A DNA stretch of 11,418 nt from DASSCW01 sp036556695 (GTDB lineage Bacteria; Chloroflexota; Limnocylindria; QHBO01). Shown in pieces: positions 6,922 through 11,418 of the stretch. The notes beneath the pieces are model-generated. The model made no database searches. It was not told where the DNA came from and worked only from the letters and a program-made list of their open reading frames with translations. Numbering within the stretch: position 1 is the first letter of the stretch; every line of letters begins with the position of its first letter. The position numbers were made by a program, and so were the translations under genes. The stretch is from contig DATBIY010000117.1 in the NCBI GenBank assembly GCA_036556695.1, positions 1 through 11,418 of the forward strand, written 5' to 3'.

Positions 6922-8216
6922 CGGCGCGCCTCCTCCTGGCTGCCGCCCTGGGCCTGGCGCTGCTGGCGCCGGCCACGCCGGCTTTCGCCTTCTCCGGGTT
7001 CGGCCCATCCAGCGCCGATGCCACCTACGGAGCGTCCATGACCTTCCGCGTGGAGCTGCCGGGTGGCGCCCCTGACCGGCTGGAGCTGCTTCTGCGCTTC
7101 ACGGGGTCGGACGGGACGCTCGTCGCCCCGGTTGATGCATCCGGATACAGCGCCGAGTATGTGTGGGACGCCGCCGACCGCTACGTGACGCCGAACACGC
7201 GGATCGCCTACAGCTGGCGCGCGACGCAGGGCGACAGCGTCCAGGTCAGTCCCGAGCAGACGCTGCTGTACGACGACGATCGGCCGGGCCTGGACTGGCA
7301 GAGCGCGGTGATCGGCCGGGCGACGGTGCACTGGTACGGCGGCTCGGAGCAGCAGGCGCGCCGGTTCGGTGAGCTGAGCGCTGACGGCGCCGCGCGGGCT
7401 GAGACGCTGCTCGGGCACCAGATGGCCGGGCCGGTGGACATCTTCGTCTACGACGCGCGCGAGGACTTCTTCGGGGCGCTGGGTCCCGGCGCTCGGGAGT
7501 GGTTCGGCGCCGCCACCTTCCCGGACATCCGCACCATCTTCATGTGGCTGGGCGCAGGATCGAGCGACTACCTGGAGACCACGGTCGTGCACGAGGTGAC
7601 GCACGTGGTCTTTGGCGACGCCACCGACAACCCGCTGCATGAGCCCGCGAAGTGGCTGAACGAGGGCCTGGCCACCTGGTCCGAGCAGGAATCGGCCGCC
7701 CAGCAGCGCGCCATCGTCCAGGCCGAGGCGGATGAGCGTGGCCTCCTCTCGTTCGACGCCATCAGCTACGACTTCCCGTTCGGCGCGCGCGGGTCCAGCC
7801 TGTCGTATGCCATGGGCACGACAATGGTCGACATGCTGATCGCCGAGCACGGGCGCGAATCGATTGCCCGCCTGGCCGCCGCGTTCCGCGACGGCGCATC
7901 GGATGCGGAGGCGCTCGAAGCGGCCAGCGGCCAACCGGCCAATGCCCTGTTCGGCTCCTTCTACGATGCCTTCGGAGCCGATGAGCCTCAGCCCATCGAA
8001 CCGGCGCCCATTCTGCCATCGAACGTGCGCAAGCCCGGCCAAGGGGGCCAGGGCCCGGGCGCCAGCGAACAGCCGGGAGCCACGCCCGCGCCGCTGCCGC
8101 CGGCCAACGAGCGGCAGCAGGGCACGCCGTGGGTGGCGTCGCTGGTCGTGGTCGGGATCGTTGCCCTGGCGGTCGGGGCATGGTTCTTCTCGCGGCGCCG
8201 GGGATCGGCCGCGTGA
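6909..8216 (+). CDS. Exported, C-terminally anchored gluzincin-type metallopeptidase (Peptidase_MA-like)
   Basis: The product has 435 residues. A signal peptide (about 1-27, ending AFA) is followed by a beta-rich region (about 38-120), then a metallopeptidase domain (about 130-355). The domain carries zinc-site HEVTH (228-232, His228, Glu229, His232) and WLNEGLATW (249-257), in which Glu252 is the likely third ligand 20 residues after His232, the gluzincin layout of Peptidase_MA-like families. A Pro/Gly/Gln-rich linker (361-406) leads to a C-terminal membrane span (about 408-427) and an RRR stop-transfer tail, so the enzyme probably faces outward, tethered by its C terminus. The GTG start is chosen because GGGAGGG lies 4 nt upstream and the signal peptide starts here; it overlaps the substrate-binding gene by 13 bp. 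The substrate is unknown; pairing with a peptide-binding protein suggests peptide or envelope protein processing. Confidence 0.88.
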   Translation: MGRLTARLLLAAALGLALLAPATPAFAFSGFGPSSADATYGASMTFRVELPGGAPDRLELLLRFTGSDGTLVAPVDASGYSAEYVWDAADRYVTPNTRIAYSWRATQGDSVQVSPEQTLLYDDDRPGLDWQSAVIGRATVHWYGGSEQQARRFGELSADGAARAETLLGHQMAGPVDIFVYDAREDFFGALGPGAREWFGAATFPDIRTIFMWLGAGSSDYLETTVVHEVTHVVFGDATDNPLHEPAKWLNEGLATWSEQESAAQQRAIVQAEADERGLLSFDAISYDFPFGARGSSLSYAMGTTMVDMLIAEHGRESIARLAAAFRDGASDAEALEAASGQPANALFGSFYDAFGADEPQPIEPAPILPSNVRKPGQGGQGPGASEQPGATPAPLPPANERQQGTPWVASLVVVGIVALAVGAWFFSRRRGSAA

Positions 8217-8974
8217 GCGCGGCCACGCCGGCGCGTCGCCTGCGCCCGCATCTCACCTGGGCCATCTCGATCGCGGCCGCGCTGGCGGTCGTGGGCTTCG
8301 TGGGCGCCATCCAGTGGAACAGCTCGCTGGCGCGAGAGGCGTTCACCACCTCGGCGCAGCAGACGCTGGCACGGCAGGTCACCTCGCTGGAGGCGGAGCA
8401 GGCCGACCTGCGGCAGCAGATCGCCGCCGCGGAAGCGGAAGTGCGCCGCTTCCAGCAGCAGTCGACCACCAGCTCGGCGGTGCTCGACGACCTCAATCGC
8501 CAGCTGTCCGCCGCGCGCCTGGCGGTGGGGCTGACGCGCGTGCGCGGGCCGGGCGTGATCGTCGAGATCGCCGACTCGAAGCGCGTCGTGCCCGACGGCG
8601 AGAACCCGGCGAACTTCATCGTGCTGGTCGATGACCTGCGCGACATCGTCACCGCGCTGTGGGCATCGGGCGCCGAGGCGATCTCGATCAACGGCGAGCG
8701 GCTGGTGGCCACCAGCTCGATCTACGGCGTCGGCGCATCGGTCTTGGTGAACACCGCCTTCCTGTCGCCGACCTTCCGGATCGAGGCCATTGGCCCCGAG
8801 GGCCTGCTGCAGCGCTTCCAGGAGCACCCCGCCTTCCGCGGCCGGGTGGCGCAGCGCATCGAGTTCTTCGGCCTGGAGTTCGCTACCCAGGCGAGCTCGG
8901 AGCTGACGCTCGAGCCATTCGTGGGCACCACCCGATTCCGCTGGGCGGTGCCGCTCGAGGAGGCCGACGAGTGA
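8213..8974 (+). CDS. DUF881 family membrane-anchored coiled-coil protein (first of two)
   Basis: The product has 253 residues: a short basic N terminus, one membrane span (about 14-34), a coiled coil (about 50-103) and a DUF881 domain (about 104-235) with the GLTRVRGPGVIVEIAD segment (106-121) and the GAEAISINGERL segment (153-164). DUF881 proteins (YlxW/YlxX-like in Bacillus, and pairs near small basic protein genes in Actinomycetota) are extracytoplasmic and have been linked loosely to the cell envelope and division, with no set function. The GTG start overlaps the peptidase stop by 4 bp (GTGA), so translation is coupled. Upstream GTG or ATG codons in this frame lie inside the peptidase gene and would disrupt the N-in membrane anchor. 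Family assignment is firm, role unknown. Confidence 0.9.
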   Translation: MSAATPARRLRPHLTWAISIAAALAVVGFVGAIQWNSSLAREAFTTSAQQTLARQVTSLEAEQADLRQQIAAAEAEVRRFQQQSTTSSAVLDDLNRQLSAARLAVGLTRVRGPGVIVEIADSKRVVPDGENPANFIVLVDDLRDIVTALWASGAEAISINGERLVATSSIYGVGASVLVNTAFLSPTFRIEAIGPEGLLQRFQEHPAFRGRVAQRIEFFGLEFATQASSELTLEPFVGTTRFRWAVPLEEADE

Positions 8975-9642
8975 GGAGCCCGCTCGCCCAGGGCAGCCTG
9001 TTCGGCGTCGCGCTGCTGATCGGGGTGCTGCTGGTCGGGCAGCTGCGCTCGCAGGCGCGGCCCACCGAGATCAGCCAGCTCTCGGCGCAGGAGCTGTCCG
9101 AGCTGGTCGACACGCTTGGCGCTCGCAACCGCGAGCTGCGCACAGGCCTTGCTGACCTGCGCGAGACGCTGCGCGACTATCGGCTCACGGGCACGCAGGG
9201 CCAGAGCGCGGTGGACGTCGGCCGCGAGGACCTGCGGCGCATCACCGCCTTCGGTGGGCTGGCGGCGGTGCAGGGGCAGGGGATCGTCCTCCAAATCGAC
9301 GGCGACCTGGACGCCATCGCCCTGAATGACCTGCTGAACGAGCTGCGCAACGCGGGCGCCGAGGCGCTGGCGATCGACGACGTGCGGATCACCCACCGCT
9401 CGGTGGCGATCCAGGGACCGGTCTCGCTGCTCATCGACGGGCACCAGGTGGGGCGCAGCCTCACCATCAGCGCCATTGGCTCGCCGGACGGCCTGCTGGC
9501 GACCATGGAGCGTCCCGGCGGCATCATCGCCCAGCTGCAGCAGTTCATCGACGCTTCGATCGTGGCGACCCAGTCGAACCAGATCACCCTGCCGGCCACC
9601 GAAGCCGACCTGGCGCCGACCGTCGCCCAGCCGATCGAGTGA
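8971..9642 (+). CDS. DUF881 family membrane-anchored protein (second of two)
   Basis: The product has 223 residues: a membrane span (about 8-24), a coiled coil (about 35-70) and a DUF881 domain (about 93-200). The domain lines up with the preceding gene: GGLAAVQGQGIVLQID (95-110) against GLTRVRGPGVIVEIAD, and ISAIGSPDGLLATME (166-180) against IEAIGPEGLLQRFQ. The two are diverged paralogues, likely forming a heteromer. The GTG start has a strong Shine-Dalgarno (GAGGAGG, 8957-8963) and overlaps the previous stop by 4 bp. In Actinomycetota a small basic protein gene (DUF1290) often separates such a pair; here none is present. It is the last gene of the four-gene operon beginning at 5350. Confidence 0.9.
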   Translation: MRSPLAQGSLFGVALLIGVLLVGQLRSQARPTEISQLSAQELSELVDTLGARNRELRTGLADLRETLRDYRLTGTQGQSAVDVGREDLRRITAFGGLAAVQGQGIVLQIDGDLDAIALNDLLNELRNAGAEALAIDDVRITHRSVAIQGPVSLLIDGHQVGRSLTISAIGSPDGLLATMERPGGIIAQLQQFIDASIVATQSNQITLPATEADLAPTVAQPIE

Positions 9643-9668
9643 GCAGCCAACCGAGACGGCCGCTCGCC

Positions 9669-9697
9669 TTGCCCTTGTGGCGGGGAGGCCGTAGAGT
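9669..9697 (+). promoter_or_regulatory. Putative sigma70-type promoter of the tldD-tldE pair
   Basis: TTGCCC (9669-9674) and TAGAGT (9692-9697) are separated by 17 bp, and each matches four of six consensus bases. They lie in the 148-bp gap before tldD, giving a leader of roughly 85 nt. A 6-bp hairpin (GGGTGC 9733-9738, GCACCC 9744-9749, five-base loop) lies in this leader and could alternatively help end the upstream operon. The rest of the gap holds nothing recognisable. Confidence 0.45.
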
Positions 9698-9790
9698 GGC
9701 GGCCGTCCAGCCGATCCCCGAGTCCGCCAGCGGGGTGCCCGCAGCACCCGTACCGGCGGCGGCGTGGGCCGTCACCTGCACGGGATTGCT

Positions 9791-11239
9791 ATGAACGAGC
9801 TCATCGACCAGGCGCTCGACGCCGCAGTGCGCGCCGGCGCCGGCTACGCGGACATCCGCATCACCGAGCGCGAGACCGAGTCGCTGACCGTCAAGAACGG
9901 TGCGCTGGAGGCCGCGTCGTCGAACCTGTCGACCGGCTTCGGGGTGCGCGTGCTGGTAGACGGGGCATGGGGCTTCTCCGGCTCGGCGGTGATGACGCCG
10001 CGCGAGGTGGAGCGCGTCACCCGCGAGGCGGTGGACATCGCCCGCGCCAGCGGCCTGGCGGCCGTGGACAGGGTCGTCCTTGACGACACGCAGCCGCAGG
10101 TCGGCCGTTACACAACGCCGGTTGACGAGGACCCGTTCGCGGTATCGGTCGACGAGAAGCTCAGGATCCTGTTCGAAGCGGATGCCGCCATGGCATCGGT
10201 CAAGGGCGTCACTGTCCGTGAGGGCACCGTGGAGGCCGCGCGCGAGCGCAAGACCTTCGCCTCCAGCGAGGGCGCACGGCTGGAGCAGGAGCTGACGGAG
10301 GTGGGCGCCGGCATCGAGGCCACGGCCGTCGACGAGAACGAGTCGCAGGTGCGATCCTGGCCCAATTCGGCGGGCGGCCAGCACGTGACCGGCGGCTTCG
10401 AGGCGGTGCGCGCCATGGAGCTGGCGGCCAATGCGCAGCGCATCGGCGAGGAGGCGGTGGCGCTGCTCTCGGCCGAGGACTGCCCGTCCGGCGAGATGAC
10501 GGTGGTGATTGACTCATCGCAGATGGCGTTGCAGGTCCACGAGTCGTGCGGCCATCCCATCGAGCTCGACCGGGTGCTCGGTATGGAGGCCAGCTTCGCC
10601 GGCACCTCGTTCCTGACGCTGGACAAGCTCGGCACGCTGCGCTACGGCAGCGAGATCGTGAGCATCGACGCCGATGCCACCGCGCCCGGCGGCCTGGGCA
10701 CCTTCGGCTACGACGACGAGGGCGTGCCCGCGCAGAATGTGCCGATCGTGTCGGCCGGCGGCTTCGTGGGTTACCTGACCAGCCGCGAGACGGCGCCGAT
10801 CATCGGACGCCGCAGCATGGGATCCAGTCGCGCCTCCGGCTGGAACGTGATCCCGCTGATCCGCATGACGAACGTCAACCTGCGGCCCGGCGACGCCGGA
10901 TCGCTGGACGACCTGATCGCCGATACCGACGACGGCATCTTCGTCAGCACCAACCGCTCATGGAGCATCGATGACCGGCGGCTGAACTTCCAGTTCGGCA
11001 CGCAGGCCGGCTGGCGGATCCGCAACGGCAAGCTGGCCGAGATGATCAAGAACCCGACCTACACCGGCATCACGCCCGAGTTCTGGGGCAGCTGCGACGC
11101 GATCTGCTCGCCAGGGGAGTGGCGGCTGTGGGGCGTGCCCAACTGCGGGAAGGGCGAGCCGATGCAGACCCACCGCGTGGGCCACGGCGCCTCCCCGGCG
11201 CGCTTCCGCAACGTGCGGGTGGGGGTGGGCAAGTGGTAG
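9791..11239 (+). CDS. tldD: TldD family metalloprotease
   Basis: The product has 482 residues, the normal TldD length. The zinc-site motif HESCGH (250-255) matches the HExxxH of TldD, and the distal metal-ligand cysteine is Cys452 in VPNCGKGEPMQ; the C-terminal THRVGHGASPARFRNVRVG block is also typical. The N-terminal domain (1-220) carries the usual DIRITERETESL and ENESQVRSWPNS segments. TldD forms a heterodimer with TldE (PmbA) that degrades unfolded peptides and, in some bacteria, trims leader peptides of microcins or assists other RiPP maturation and antitoxin turnover. The enzyme is cytoplasmic, with no signal peptide. The ATG at 9791 is chosen over a GTG at 9764 because family homology begins at MNELIDQAL; the ribosome-binding site is weak. 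The tldE-like gene follows with a 7-bp overlap. No RiPP precursor was noticed nearby. Confidence 0.95.
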   Translation: MNELIDQALDAAVRAGAGYADIRITERETESLTVKNGALEAASSNLSTGFGVRVLVDGAWGFSGSAVMTPREVERVTREAVDIARASGLAAVDRVVLDDTQPQVGRYTTPVDEDPFAVSVDEKLRILFEADAAMASVKGVTVREGTVEAARERKTFASSEGARLEQELTEVGAGIEATAVDENESQVRSWPNSAGGQHVTGGFEAVRAMELAANAQRIGEEAVALLSAEDCPSGEMTVVIDSSQMALQVHESCGHPIELDRVLGMEASFAGTSFLTLDKLGTLRYGSEIVSIDADATAPGGLGTFGYDDEGVPAQNVPIVSAGGFVGYLTSRETAPIIGRRSMGSSRASGWNVIPLIRMTNVNLRPGDAGSLDDLIADTDDGIFVSTNRSWSIDDRRLNFQFGTQAGWRIRNGKLAEMIKNPTYTGITPEFWGSCDAICSPGEWRLWGVPNCGKGEPMQTHRVGHGASPARFRNVRVGVGKW

Positions 11240-11418
11240 CCACCCACGTCGACCGTCGCGCGGCGCCGGAAGAGGCCATGGACCTGGCGCTGCGCCTCGT
11301 CCGCGGAGAGGCCGAGGTGCTGTACCTGGCCCGCGACGCCGCCCTCACGCGCTTCGCCAACTCGCGCATCCACCAGAACGTGGTGGAGCATGACGCCAGC
11401 CTGCGGGTGCGCGTCGTG
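11233..11418 (+). CDS. TldE/PmbA family protein, N-terminal part (cut by window end)
   Basis: Only the first 62 residues are in the window. After a short leader, the EEAMDLALRLVRGEAEVLYLA helix-strand region and the LTRFANSRIHQNVVEHDASL segment (about 38-57) match the N-terminal domain of TldE/PmbA proteins, the non-catalytic partner of TldD. The GTG start overlaps the tldD stop by 7 bp, which points to coupled translation and the expected 1:1 heterodimer. Whether the absent C-terminal part lacks the HExxxH, as TldE should, cannot be seen. An internal ATG at residue 16 is less likely because it would remove the first helix. Confidence 0.85.
   Translation, partial: MVATHVDRRAAPEEAMDLALRLVRGEAEVLYLARDAALTRFANSRIHQNVVEHDASLRVRVV

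Noticed and set aside
5428..7008. 526-codon minus-strand open frame opposite the substrate-binding protein
   Set aside because: The plus strand has full SBP_bac_5 motifs and a signal peptide; the antisense product is Arg/Gly/Val-rich with no family features.
7986..8010. LPSNV near the C terminus of the metallopeptidase as a sortase signal
   Set aside because: It does not fit LPxTG or common variants, lies about 40 residues before the membrane span instead of directly ahead of it, and no sortase gene is present.
9764..9790. GTG start for TldD nine codons upstream
   Set aside because: No ribosome-binding site and the added residues do not match the family; MNELIDQAL at 9791 is the natural start.
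1..11418. tRNA, rRNA, CRISPR array, insertion sequence, phage or plasmid origin
   Set aside because: No repeats with regular spacing, transposase or integrase motifs, terminal inverted repeats or recognisable RNA genes were seen on either strand.

Overview
The window is a high-GC (roughly 70% by eye) bacterial chromosome segment with densely packed genes, frequent GTG and TTG starts and many 4-13 bp gene overlaps. CopC/CopD proteins, paired DUF881 proteins, a TldD/TldE pair and a DUF6582-like protein in such a background suggest an uncultivated soil or freshwater Chloroflexota lineage (Limnocylindria-like), or less likely an Actinomycetota. This placement is an inference; no rRNA or other phylogenetic marker is present.

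The window has two divergent halves that meet at about 5328-5349. The minus-strand half (5327 down to 1) holds, in transcription order, an unrecognised 178-residue soluble protein, a small DUF6582-like protein, a hairpin, and then a three-gene copper cluster. The cluster encodes (i) a 760-residue CopC-CopD-YtkA-like-cytochrome c fusion, (ii) a CopC-like protein fused in frame to a lipoprotein-like cupredoxin domain, and (iii) a polytopic membrane protein with a six-cysteine loop, cut by the window start. All three are predicted to expose a histidine at the mature N terminus after signal-peptide cleavage. Together they look like an envelope copper-handling module with a built-in redox (heme c) end.

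The plus-strand half (5350-9642) is a four-gene overlapping operon: a peptide-type ABC substrate-binding protein without a lipobox or permease partners, a C-terminally anchored HExxH/NEG metallopeptidase, and two tandem DUF881 membrane-anchored coiled-coil proteins. A 148-bp gap with a plausible sigma70-type promoter separates it from tldD, which overlaps the start of a tldE/pmbA gene that runs off the window.

The two halves appear to be driven from one near-palindromic -10 element (CTATACTAG). The ATG on one side and the GTG on the other lie so close to it that both messages may be leaderless or nearly so. No RNA genes, CRISPR arrays, insertion sequences or phage modules were seen.
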